Below, piece after piece: positions 1-11,031 of a stretch of DNA of 41,583 nucleotides. Both the position numbers and the translations under genes were made by a program. The stretch's first letter is position 1, and each line of letters starts with the position of its first letter. A model generated the notes under the pieces. The model searched no databases. It saw only the letters and a program-made list of their open reading frames with translations, and had not been told where the DNA came from. The stretch comes from Fragilaria crotonensis (taxonomy: Eukaryota; Bacillariophyta; Fragilariophyceae; Fragilariales; Fragilariaceae), in contig JAKSYS010000567.1 in assembly GCA_022925895.1 (NCBI GenBank), positions 1 through 41,583 of the forward strand. Reading direction: 5' to 3'.

Positions 1-1
1 T

Positions 2-2570
2 TGTGCCTTTGGTGTCATAGCAACTTTAGCAATGGTCCTGCGTGATCTGATTGTTGATGATGCTACATTTGATGACCAATTTTCGGCGACAGCATTGGAG
101 TTGAAAAAGTGTGCATTGAAGAACGAAATGTATTGCGACATGCCTTATAAGAATTTGCAACCACGGGTATCGCTGCCCAAAATCAAGAGGGAAGCTTTTC
201 TTCCCGAGTTGCGAGAGCAGTGGTTTGTCTTATTCGACCGTTTGGCAAAGCTTCAATTCGATGTTGAGCCCAAGAAACTTTTTGCTGATTATCTTGTCCC
301 TGATGTTTACACAAACAACTTGCCTCTAATCTCGCAATGGCCAGTTGGAAACCAAGACATTTTGTTGGAAGCAAAGGCAGCACCTTCGCCATCGCCGAAA
401 AGGTCCGTGCTCAGACGCAACGAAAGCTTTTGCCAAAGGCACGGCTCAAGACGGGAACAACAATCCAATCTGATTCGACTGCGTTATCTGCAATTCATGA
501 GCAGAATGAAGCATCAAAGCCAACAAACGACGAAGCGGCAAGAGTGAACATTAATCACCTGACGAAGCCAATGTTTTGACGCAATCTGACCATGTGGCAA
601 CAAACGACAACAATCGTATTGAAGGAGCCAATGTTTTGTTGCTAACGCCAGAAAAAGGAAGTGCGAATATGGATGTTCCCGAAAGCGCAGCTGGTGCATC
701 AATGGAAAGGGCTGTATTAAATGCTGACGTGCAGACAGAGGCAAGCGCAAACATCACACAAAGTCAAACCTTGGCATCCGATACGAAAGCATTCGAACCA
801 AAACCGCTCGTTGTTCCTTTGAAGCGCAAAACGGATGCAGTTGAAGATATGGCGGAGGCGTTTCTTAAGAAGATTCGAATCAAAGATCCCTCGATGCAAA
901 GAAACTGGAAAAGGCTATTATTCCTTTCCCAGATCCAACACCAAAGTTCTGTACGCAATCAAAGGCACTGTGTGAGAAGCTTGCTACAGAATACGGAGTT
1001 ACTGGACTACCTACACCGACCATTATGAAACGATCGGACTATGAAGCGGAAATTGAAGAGTACATCGAGCAAAGCTTCAAGGCTTGGAAATGGCATACAA
1101 AGGCTCAGCATCAAGCTGAGCTTGATCGCTGGGCAAGGAAGAAAAATATTAATGGTATTTCCAAGGAGACCATTCGTGACATTGACATGATGATCAAAGC
1201 CTTGCAAGACGAGCGAGCAAAATTCCGAAAATTCTTTGCCAACGAATTTAAGTGCACTCAGAAAACATTGGTACAGAGTGTGAGGTTTGATAAAGCAACG
1301 AATTCATTCCGAGCGAAATTGGTTTGGACAGAGGAGGTTCCGGTCTTTCCACCTCAAACCAACAACCAAAAGCAAAAGACTCCACAGAAAGCATCGCATT
1401 ATGATTACATTCGGCAAGAAGAAGAAATCGATGTGGAGGAAGAATGGGTCAAATCTGAATTCCAACCCATGTTTGATCAAATCATAAATATGCGCCAGGA
1501 GGAATCCAACTGGACTCAGGTTCCGCGAGATGTGGAAGTCTTTATTGGTAAGAAAAAGATCATCCGAATTCGATATTGCCCAGAAAGAAAAAGCAGAATT
1601 GTCGACACTGCTGAATTGGATAAAAGAATTGAGAAGGAAATTGAAGAAATTGAAATGGAACGACGCAAATCCTCTCAGAAAAAACAAGGGAAGATCAGAG
1701 AAAGGCATTACTGATAAACCCGCGAAAGCGGTTATATCAGAACAGAGGCTCTTGCGTTCTTCTCTGAATAAGGATGTTCTCAAAGGTTTGGATGCCACAG
1801 ATGAGGATGATGACTGGTGGGATTCTCAGTTGAAGAATTTGAAGGCTTTGAAAGACCCTCCTCCACGAAAGACAATTACAGTTGAAGGCAAATGGCTTGG
1901 AAAGACATCGGATGGTAAAACGCCAACACTGGAAGAAGATTACGTCCGCAAAACCTTTGGCGATTGCTTCACTGATGAATTGAAACAATCTAAACGAGGC
2001 TGGGTTGACATCCCCGTTGGTGATTTTAAGCAATCTCGCTTGAACCAGCATCCTGAGTTAAAGGTGATTGGCGCACCTGCAATTCAATTCGTCCAATCTG
2101 AAGGAAAGGATTTGTGTGTGAGTAAGTCTCTTGCATCGGCCTTCTTTGCATTGGGATGGCACGATGATGCATCAAAGATTGACGCATTCGGCGAGGAAAT
2201 CTTGAAAGGCGCAGTTGTTGATGCATTGCGGAGGGTGGTTAAGCATGCAAGAACTTTACTTCCAACTTGGATTGTGATTAAAAAACTTCCAAGTTCATTC
2301 GATTGGAAAGTTGATTTAAAAGAGGATGAGGTTGTGCTTGGCGTCTTGCAAGCCTCTGACGACAGTTGTTCTCATGCAGTTACCATCCATGGGGATTTTA
2401 TCTATGATGCAAATGAGACAATTGCTCTACGTCTGTGCGATGAGGCATTGGATTATTGCACTTCCTCCGAAACGGTGCAAAGTAAATTTGTTGCTTTCAA
2501 ACTTGGCTTCCGGTTCTTTTATGAAGGTAAGAGACCATTGAGACGTTCCAAAATGAGGCTGCCTGCATAA
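2..2570 (+). pseudogene. Transposon-associated protein with C-terminal papain-like cysteine peptidase-type domain, frameshifted
   Basis: The reading is open from the left edge and passes through at least four frames: about 2-400, 400-1028, 1025-1714 and about 1690-2570. The middle is highly charged and probably coiled (1025-1714, many Lys/Glu). The last segment is the best preserved. It has a DLCVSKSLASAFF block (Cys codon near 2115), a SCSHAVTIHG block (His near 2373) and an IYDANE block (Asp/Asn near 2406-2414). This order, Cys in a small-residue helix then His then Asn/Asp, is that of papain-fold peptidases. The family is not named here; the assignment rests on the motif order. An alternative is a non-enzymatic structural protein of the element. 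The stop codon at 2568-2570 lies inside the first of four hairpins. One frame change lies near an A-run at about 1680, a typical indel site. Confidence 0.5.
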
Positions 2571-2689
2571 AAATATGCATCATGCCCTTGATTTCATTGA
2601 ATAACGCAGCGAGTTATTCAAACCCCATCAGTTGAAGGAAACAATGGGGAAAGTATGCATGACGATATCCTTATCAGAATGTAAGGATA
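2564..2689. other. Cluster of four hairpins in the convergent-gene spacer
   Basis: Four perfect stem-loops follow one another: TGCATA/TATGCA (2564-2569 with 2574-2579), TTGAATAAC/GTTATTCAA (2597-2605 with 2613-2621, 7-base loop), CCCCAT/ATGGGG (2623-2628 with 2644-2649) and TATCCTTA/TAAGGATA (2666-2673 with 2682-2689, 8-base loop). They occupy nearly the whole space between the two convergent stop codons. Function is unknown; a shared 3'-end signal or a transposase-related site is possible. Confidence 0.75.
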
Positions 2690-2705
2690 AATTTATATAA
2701 ATTAT

Positions 2706-5592
2706 TCAGTAATCGCCATCTTCTTCCTCCTCCTCCTCTTCTTCAACATTGTCATCGAAGTCAATTGATTTCTCTTCGTCCGAACTATCCGTATGCATTT
2801 CCTCGTCATCGTCGTCGTCAGAAGAGGATGAATATTCATCAACCGGTTTCGTGAACTCGGAAGCCCAACTGTCCAATGGCAAGGCTTCTAGAACTTTTGA
2901 CATGTCGGGCTTAATCGAAATAACAAAACATGGGCCCACAATATTGGATGGTAGAATGACAAGGTATTCAGAGGACCAACACCATTCCGTCAATAGCACT
3001 GATTGAACACTGGTCCGTTCGGTAGTGCTTTGGACTACCAAATGATATGGTTCTGCATTGAGAGCATCCACGGCACAGATCACAACAGCAGCCAGACGGC
3101 AGGAAACGCCGTTTGATGTACGTGTTGGTTTTGGTATCCATCACCTCGAACAAGACATTCATCCAATCGTTAATCGGATTGTCGGATTGATACGCAGGAT
3201 GGCAACGAAACGTATATTGGTCACGCACATATTCGGTACAGAAACGGACGTGTGGGCCAAATGTGGTCCACATAAATTCCATCAATGGTGTTGGCAAATG
3301 CATCAACCGCACATCGGTCTTGGTTGCCCACTGAACGTTTAACATCATATTGGTATTCCGAAACAACACTCCAAATGTTGCATTGCCAGTTGATTCAAAA
3401 ATAGATGCTGCGTCCACAGACGGGACACTTACCGCCGTGTTGGCGTCCCCCCAGATTCGTGAATGAACCTCAGCAATCATTAACGAATACGATAAACGTT
3501 GAGCTGCCTGCAATTCGTACAAAGCACCTGTATGTCGTTTTTGAGCTCTGCGACCTGGCTGTTTTGCCACAGGAATCAACAATGACTCTGGGCGTTGTGC
3601 GCAATAATTTATGGGGGCACCGAAACGTTTCATGTCGTTAAGGATGTGCTTCAATTCATGAAATTTTGGAAATTTCCATGTCTTTTTTTTAAACAAGGGA
3701 ATATCCTTCTTGCACATCTCCATCAGTTTTGTAATCGCATCTGAGACTTGTAAAACGGATTTGTCATGATGTTCAGCTGTCCAATAGGTAGGTTGATTGA
3801 GCCACTGGTCAAAGCACAACAGTGCTTCAAACACATTAATAACCTTTCGTAAACTGGTGCGATCCTTTTGTTGCAGCGCTTTGGATAAAATGATCCACCC
3901 TTCATCATATTGGGCAAGTATGACGAACAAGAATACCAATCCCACACGCTCAGCAGCAGATATCTTTGTTAGGTTGGTAATGCCGTTGCTGAAATCGGTT
4001 GCAGGATACACTTTGCGATATGTTTGGCGGTGCGATCTGTGAAATGAACGGCCAACGCGTCCAAGGCAGCACGTCGGCGAGTTGGTACATTTTAAGAACC
4101 AGAAATGTGACCTTTTCAATTAAACTTTTCGAAACGCATGGAGAGTTTCCACCGGAGTAGCGCCAAAAATGCCGCGCACTGGATCAGCCATGGGCACGTA
4201 ATCAAACGCATTATTAAGATAATGTTGCGACCACGGCGTACGCACTTTTTGATCGGGGTTGCTGGAGATGCGTGCCATGTCTGCAGCAACCAAAAAGGAA
4301 CACGTAGCATGTGGATTATCCAATTCCGCTGCTGTGACGTTGCACGCACGACAATGGCGTTGTATCCCGGTTGTGTGAGCCAAAACGACCACAGAGTGCA
4401 TCGCCTTCTTGCATGTCTTGTATCACAAAGAGTATGCAACAAATGACGTCAACGCAGATTGCACCTCTGGGACCAAGAGGAAGTATAACATTGCGAAGGC
4501 GGGGTTCCGAAGTAGTGAAGGAGTGCAATACAGCATAAAGTTCCGCATGGTAATTGCGAATATTGTTTCCTTGAATTTGGGTTTGGTTTGAGCCGACGAT
4601 GTCTTTTGTTTTGGCAAAATCCATGATAACCCCAGGCCTGAATTTTGCGACGAAAGGGTTCTTTAAAATTGCTGGCGTAAACATGTATGGCTTCAAGAAA
4701 AGCGATCATTGCCGGTGACAGATGTGCGGTCAATCCATTGATAATTGGCACAAAGAATTGACGTTCAGGATTGGTGATCATACGTTCATATGCATCACGA
4801 TACACTTGACCAGAGATGGCATCACCAAGTTCACCTTGTGGTGATGCGTATGGCAGCAAGGGATTAACGGGGTCAATTAACAAGTTGTCAGCTGTCATCA
4901 GTTTTGGGTTCTGCAACAACCGCAAGAGTTGAGGCACAAAGTCAAACACAATAACATCACGAGGAGGACCATGAGGAGTGGTAACGTTTACAACCGATGG
5001 CAAGAATTGCGTTGCATTTTTCATATCCAAAAACAACAGATCAATGCTTCGCGAACGCGATAAACCACCATCAGGATAAAATGAATACCTTGCGGCATTG
5101 GCACCTCTGGCCCATCTAAGCACAGAAGCAAATGCGTAGTCTGGAGCATTCATATCGTCCAATAATTTTAACAACGCAACCGTCCACTTTTGATCATCAG
5201 TGTACAGCCATGGCTCTTCTTCATTGGAATCAACAACAAGGGCAGGGTTGCATTTACTTCCCATGCGTAGCCTTCATCATTCGCGGCAAAGTCATCATCA
5301 GAAGGCGCGTCAGTTGTGTTTGTCGCCTCATCGTCGAGCATCGATGCCGACCACGTTTGTGTATTATGCATGTTGGCATTGTTAGGGTTTATCACGTCAC
5401 GTCTCATCAGAGATGAAGTATGGTGGAGACAAACACCACGTCATCTGCAATTGGTTGGTGTCTTGTGTCACCACCAGAAGAGGATTGATCAATGAACGAC
5501 AGACAGGATGGGGAAAGTGCAAAATGCATCGTATCCTTTTTCATTGGAAAAGGATTGGCGTCGACTTCCACAGTCAGGATTGTGACACACAT
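2706..5592 (-). pseudogene. Plavaka/CACTA-like transposase, multiply frameshifted
   Basis: Read on the minus strand from an ATG at 5592, the protein is spread over at least six frame segments: 5592-5407, 5407-5168, 5264-4449, 4696-4316, 4401-4120, 4119-2968 and 3083-2706. Recognisable blocks appear in family order. They are a DYAFASVLRWARGANAARYS-type N-terminal block, NLLIDPVNPLLPY, GQVYRDAYERM, the MFTPAILKNPF region, LPLGP, ILFVIQD...GDALCGRFGS, RHCRACN, SQHYLNNAFDYVP, GIFGATPVETLHAF, then KFHELKHILNDMKRFGAP with RPESLL and AKQPGRR. The protein ends in a strongly acidic tail (2706-2850). This order matches Plavaka-type CACTA transposases, which cut and paste DNA in the nucleus. The copy cannot make a full protein as read. 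Confidence 0.8.
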
Positions 5593-6106
5593 ATCTTGAA
5601 GCCGACATCACGATAATAGGATATGCTTGTTGTTTGTGATTAGATTGGCTGCTTGGTGAGTTGTGAGTAATAAGGCGCAGACAAAAAACTTTGATTCTTT
5701 TACCAAAATAAAAAACGGATGGACGTCAAATTGTGGAGGAAGAAAGGGCACAGTCAAACGAGCATAACAACGTCTTTTTTCCTTGTGGAAAGAAACAATT
5801 CCGTGTTAAAGAATGCAGGCTATCAGAAAAAGAGATACAGAAATACGACCTAGCATAAATCGATGAAGTGGCATTTTTGTATGAAGGTTTGCGACATATA
5901 TCCGTGAACCAAAACTGAGTTTTCAGAAGTCGGGTGACGTTTACATAATTATCCGGATAGAACATCTGTCAATCACAAAACTCCGAAAACCCATGAGAAC
6001 AATGAAAACGTTAAAACTTCCAGTATTTAGTACTAAGGCATAAATAAATAGCAATAATTTTGCCAGTATATGTGAAAATGTTATCAGAACTATTATTAAA
6101 CCTCAG
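5593..6106. other. Gene-free spacer
   Basis: AT-rich sequence between the Plavaka-like transposase start and the retroelement remnant. No convincing reading frame, RNA gene or terminal repeat was seen. Confidence 0.6.
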
Positions 6107-7538
6107 ATGTGCCCCCTTAGATGTATGGTCTCTTGCTTGTCTTTCCTTTGCTTCTTAATTCGTATCAAAGAATTTACAGGGATGCAGGAACAGTGGAAAG
6201 GAATCTTGGCGACCGATAGTCAAAGCGTCTTGGATACCCTGCAAGTCGGAGATATTGATCCTCAAGAACAGGAGGAACCGGTGGATCTCGATAAAGGGAC
6301 AGTTGTGCTCGATTGTTTACGCCCCGACTGGGACGTTCTAATCGAGATCCAATCAGCACTACAAAAACTACCAGAAGTCAAGCTCAAACACGTCAAAGGG
6401 AATCAGGACAGGCAACGGTCTTATCAACACTTCGATCTTCTCGGTCAGCTGAACATCGACGCCGACGCACAAGCAGGAATGTACAACCTGGAATTTGGAG
6501 CTCGGCGCCCGTTCGTACTCAGGTCGCCGTTAGCCCGAGCGCGTTTACTCCTCCCAGATGGAACAGTGACTGGCAAATATTCAACCATCTTACTTCACGA
6601 GGCATCCGCTAAACCCCTACTCAACTATATTCGTGGAAAGAATGCATGGAATGAATCAACCCTTCAATCAATCAATTGGGATGCGCACGCGACAGCGATA
6701 AACAGGACTTCAGTTCCTCACACTCATGTCGTCAAGCTTCTGCACGGCATCTTACCCACCCACGCGCGAGCAAACAAATTCGATGGGGGCACACGTCCGT
6801 GCATCCTGTGCGGATCGAATAACGAGGATTATCTTCACATTCTCCGATGCAAACACACAACCAGAATGGCGCAATAAATTTCTGACCAGCCTTTGAGATT
6901 TCTGTATTCAGTCCGATACTCACCCCCTGTTGTGCGTCTTGATGATGGATGGTCTTCGACAATGGTTGAGTTTGACGACCAAGGATATTAAGCTGTCACC
7001 GGAACAATACCATCCAACTCTGCGTTGTATTATAAGTCAACAAAACAACATCGGCTGGAGTCAATTATTCATGGGGAGATTTTGTATCGCCTGGAGCCAA
7101 CATCAGCGTCGGTATTGCGAGAGTCATCAAGGCGCCGATGACACGGACGACGGATGCAGTGTTGCATGATGGCAGGCAAATTCAATCTTATATGTCTGGG
7201 AAAGATGGTACACCCTCTGGAAGCAACAAAATCTGGAAGTCCACGGACACGATGAACGTACCAAAGCAGAAGCATCCAAACGCGAAGTGCGCTCCCAATC
7301 AACCGAGATTTATCGTCGTCGCTCCATGTATGAGGCGAATGTACAAAAACTATTGCACCGGGAGGTGGGAGACCATGAACAACACTCTCTAGGAGTTGTT
7401 AAGAATTGGTTATCGATCAACGCTCCCATCTTTAAGGAAAGTTACAGACGAGTCAAACAGCTCGCAATGAACGGTATGCGGTCCATCCGCGAGTACTTCA
7501 GCGCACAGTACGGCTGGTTTCACCTCAAACCCTCCTAA
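6107..7538 (+). pseudogene. Retroelement remnant: RNase H-like domain, Cys/His knuckle and C-terminal region
   Basis: Segment 6107-6877 contains GILATDSQSVLDTL (an RNase H-type Asp strand), VKLKHVKGNQDR (normally HVKGHQD; one His position is Asn here) and LLGQLNIDADAQAG, followed by CILCGSNNEDYLHILRCKH, a zinc-knuckle-like ending seen in retroelement polyproteins. The frame then breaks, and similar C-terminal blocks continue at 6930-7169, 7138-7392 and 7287-7538 (for example NNIGWSQLFMGRF, and a basic helix ending YGWFHLKPS). No reverse transcriptase motifs lie upstream, so this is a 5'-truncated copy. Such 5' truncation fits a non-LTR retroelement, but the class is not certain. The last codon coincides with the left end of the next transposon, which probably cut the remnant. 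Confidence 0.65.
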
Positions 7539-7563
7539 AGTACAGCTTGGTACAAAATGTACG
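7532..7563 (+). repeat. Left terminal inverted repeat of the 3.5-kb DDE transposon
   Basis: This is the inverted partner of 11000-11031 with five mismatches in 32 positions. It overlaps the TAA stop of the retroelement remnant at 7536-7538. Confidence 0.8.
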
Positions 7564-7671
7564 AAGTACATAAAACACTATAGTAAATCTGTGCAATATC
7601 TTCCTGCAATCAGTCTCACTCCTCCTCATCGCAAGAAAAATCACAATTCATTCGCATCATCATTCGCATCA

Positions 7672-10600
7672 TCATTCTTCCTTTACTTCCTTCAATTCAG
7701 AATTGACAAAGCCAGTGTCAAAGTCAAGGACACACCTGTGTGCCTTGAAGTTTCTCATCACCCGATCAACCTCTGAGAACAAGAATTGCTGCCTTGCAGC
7801 ACTTGATGCGGTCGGGTTCTCGCCATCGATAGCGACGACACGAGCTGCATTTTCCTTGTTCAGCATCTGCTCAATATAGTGGTAAGTGCATATATACGCC
7901 CTTGCTCTAGATGCAAACTTCTCAATTCTTTGCTTTGTCAACACTTTTGTAGGGCAAGTGCAGTCTTTCACAAGCTGCTTGAAGTTGTCGCGCCCTTTTT
8001 TTTGATACAGGCAAACGTCTGTAGAATGCCTTTGCATGAGCCCAGCTATACTCGACACCCTCTCCAGCAAGCTCTGCATGGAACTTCGGTGTCAATAGTA
8101 CTGTAACTCCTAGCTGCCTTCCTAAGTGCTGCAGTGCGGTTTCGTCCTTGAAGTCTCTGCAGTTCGCCATGATGTGGCGAAGTGAATTTTGTAAGTCAAC
8201 CTTGCCTGTGATGACATTTCTTCGTCCATCGACTGTGTACTTGTCTAATGCCTCACTCTCAATCAGACCTCGTTCCCATAGAACCTGCAAAAGGCCTTTG
8301 GCTTTTCCTTGCCATCCCGGAATGATGACTTCCTTTCGTTCCGAAAGCTCTATTCCGTTGTTTCGTGCGAACTCTTGAAGCTCTTTTCTTGTGTACCCAC
8401 GTTGCTGCGAGAGTGTCACTCCCTTGTCGCTCAGGCAACGAAGCAGTTCCTTCTTAGATTTCTCCACAAGCTTGCTTCTCCCTGTCTGTCGGTCATGTCG
8501 TTGGAGTTCCTTTTGCTCGGGAGCCAGGTACCAAGGACCAGAATCTGTATCCTTAAATATCAAGCTCTGCACATCGCCAACTCTCAATACAGGTGAGTAC
8601 GGACCCAAGTATCCTTCTTCTTGAATAATCATCGTGTCTCTCATAATTCCTTGTGCCCCTCCATATCCTTTAGACATGTTCAGAGCACTCAGTGCTCCAT
8701 TGCGTTTGCGAGCATGGCCCTGGCTGTGGTCGAACAAAAAGGCAAAATCGAAATCAGGGTATAAAACTTGTAAACAATCAACGACGTCCTCGAATTGTAT
8801 GCTCATATGGAAACTGTTCCAGTATCCCTCATTGTTCACACCAATGTAAAGATATTTCAGCAGCGGCGACTCTGTGAGAACTGGCTTGTTTATTGTTCCA
8901 AGGATTTCAAGTGCTGCTTGTGTATCGATGTAAGTGCTTCCGGCTGATCGTCTTTCTGAATTCACTTTTACTAACTCAGCATCCGTCAGCTCTCTCCCAA
9001 AGCCAAACTCTCTGGAAACGAATGCAGATATCATATAACCATCTCCCTCGGACTTTGGGAGCAATGGGCGCTGACCCGCAGGCCCAATCCAAGTCTTTGA
9101 TCCTAGCAAGTACTGGGCGAAGACGCTTTCGTCTTGACCCACAATGATCAGTGGCTTTGCTCTGGAGGAGACTCGTATGCTTGTAGATGGGTTGATTGTG
9201 GATAGCGGTGTTGGTGCAGGTGTTGTATTGGTTCTTTCCATGCATCGATTCCAATAGTCGATGTGAAACTCGAGCATTTCTTTGTTGTTGATGATGTCGA
9301 AGTAGCTGTGTCCTAAGGTAATGTCTAAGTCCGTGATTGTCGTAGCTTCACTTTTAGGAACCTGTACCCATCGCTTACAGTAGGGTTCCAACTCAGTAAG
9401 GTAGCGCTTGCAGAACTCCTTTCGAGTTTCGACGACGTCGTCACGCTCGTGACCGTCAACGTAGAAGCTCTTTCGTCGAGCATCGTACTTGAAGTTGAGC
9501 AACCGCATCCAGCGCCAAGCCGTAGTAAAGCTCAATGATTCAAGTCTATGTGCCTTAAGAAATGATGATATTAGTTGTTCATTGATAGAGACAGGTGCAT
9601 CGGCATCGCGAACGTCCTCCTCAACCCCAGCAGTACTAGTATTATTAGCAATTCCAGCAGTTGCAACCTCGCCATCTTTCTTCCACACTCCTGCAAGCCT
9701 TGGAATGACGGTGCTTACAATGAAGTCATGAACGGCTTCTATTGTTAAGGTAGCTAGGTTTTTGACGGCGTATGCAACTATTTGCTCCTTCGCAGTGGGA
9801 AAAATCTCTAGAACCCGAGGGAGAGGTCGCTTGCCGCACTGGACATAAGGGTTTGGATGCGGGAACCCTTCCAGGCTTCGGAAGACACCGTTCCACTCTG
9901 CTATAGTCTTGTAGAATGTAGCTTGGTTCATTCCAAGACTATTTAGGCGTTTACATGCCTCTCTGCAACAATCTTGCCATGTCCATCGATTCATGTTCTC
10001 AAGCGCAAGTTGATAGGCACAACACAGGAATGTTGACCTCTGTCGCATCCCAGCAATTTCGGCCTTAGTGCAAATGTTGTCGGCATCTCGGCCAACAACG
10101 ACGTTCCGCCAGCTATCTTCGTTGTCATGGACCGACCGCAATACTTGAATGCGGCGCTCTAGCGCCTCCTGTGGGGTCTCTGAAGCAACAGAAGAACTCG
10201 ACCTCTCGTAGCCTCGTGGCCTGAACAGGTAATACGCCTCAGGACTGCTTGGCCAATACGAGGAGGACAAGGCGATACCATTAGTGGCAGAATCTTCTTG
10301 TCTCTGTCGCTTCCTTGGAGAATCAAGCTCGTCCGTATCATGAACTCCAACATTGTCACCTCCTGTGGTGTCAGGAGTACTTGTAGTAGCACTGCTTGAT
10401 GCTCTCGGTCTCGCCCTTGTTGCTGGTATACAGTGAACATTCTCTGCTGCCGCAAGAACTTTCTCTTTCCAAGCATTGTTAAGAGGAACTGGATACACAA
10501 CTTGTTTCTTTTTTCCTGCAAAGTGGTAGAAAAATTGACGCCCATAACTCAATCGGAACATACCACTTTGGTTCGTACCATCGAAGCGAGTCATTGACTC

Positions 10601-10813
10601 ACCAAATAAAACTGACTTCGACATGGCAGTATTGAATTTTCGAGCATCAATGCTCACAAGGGCAGGATCAATGTGGCCAGATTTGGCCAATACTTCGGCC
10701 CAAGTTGCAGCAGGGAGCCAACAATTTGATATTCTTGGTCCATACAGACTGTCGGTGTGAAGCAAAACCACTGCCTTCGCAATAATTGAGTTGATACCAC
10801 CGCTGTCGGTCAT
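7672..10813 (-). CDS. DDE transposase, IS630/Tc1/mariner-like, one homopolymer frameshift
   Basis: The ATG at 10813 opens a 963-codon frame ending at 7922. The family-typical C-terminus continues in another frame to 7672, so the intended protein is about 1,045 residues. The junction is a run of eight A (plus-strand T at 7996-8003); seven would restore the frame. Catalytic-type blocks are GQDESVF (first Asp), FAFLFDHSQGH (second Asp) and ELAGEGVEYSW (final Glu). Between them are PLLPKSEGDGYM, SREFGFGREL and a GW-GKAKGLLQVLWERG block, and after them a Cys-rich tail with SRARAYICTYHYIEQ. The DDE order is like IS630/mariner enzymes, but the protein is much longer and divergent; a Zator-type element is possible. 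The role is cut-and-paste transposition in the nucleus. The N-terminal 400 residues look like a DNA-binding region with a Ser-rich linker. An upstream in-frame GTG at 10828 is less likely as a start in a eukaryote. Confidence 0.75.
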
Positions 10814-10889
10814 TGCAGACTGACTCACTCAGTCTGCTCAATACTAAAGAGGATTCTAAAGGCAACGATTGGGGTGAGTCAGTCTGCAA
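10813..10889. repeat. Perfect 16-base inverted repeat at the transposase start codon
   Basis: TTGCAGACTGACTCAC at 10813-10828 is the exact reverse complement of 10874-10889, with 45 bases between. The inner arm touches the ATG of the transposase gene. It could be a subterminal transposase-binding pair or a 5' leader hairpin. Confidence 0.8.
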
Positions 10890-10999
10890 GGAGTGCAAAT
10901 GTAACAAACAACGGCATGCAATCTCATTGTGGAACTCACGCATTTTAGACGAGAACAAAATCTTGAGGTGGCGTCATATCTTCGTTTCTATTGGTTACA

Positions 11000-11031
11000 C
11001 GTAGATTTTGTACCGATCTGTAGCTTAGGAG
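11000..11031 (-). repeat. Right terminal inverted repeat of the 3.5-kb DDE transposon
   Basis: Inverted partner of 7532-7563, on the upstream side of the transposase gene. Confidence 0.8.

Larger units (their letters stand above)
1..5592. mobile_element. Plavaka/CACTA-like DNA transposon remnant, left end outside window
   Basis: Two convergent reading regions meet at a short hairpin-rich spacer near 2.6 kb. The minus-strand one carries conserved blocks of Plavaka-type (CACTA superfamily) transposases. The plus-strand one carries a cysteine-peptidase-like domain and is open to the left edge of the window. Treating both as one element is an inference from the convergent layout and the tight spacer. 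I could not identify terminal inverted repeats: the left end lies outside the window, and 5.6-6.1 kb shows no convincing terminus. Both genes are broken by frameshifts, so the copy is probably dead. Confidence 0.5.
7532..11031. mobile_element. 3.5-kb DDE transposon with 32-base terminal inverted repeats
   Basis: Positions 7532-7563 and 11000-11031 are inverted repeats with 27 of 32 bases identical; both begin CTCCTAA and share GGTACAAAAT. They enclose one minus-strand transposase gene with no other gene. No clear target duplication is seen outside the 32-base repeats. If the element is taken to start two bases inside the shared CTCCTA, a TA duplication (7536-7537 and 11026-11027) would fit the IS630/Tc1/mariner-like transposase. 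In that case the matching CTCC outside would have to be chance. Confidence 0.75.
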
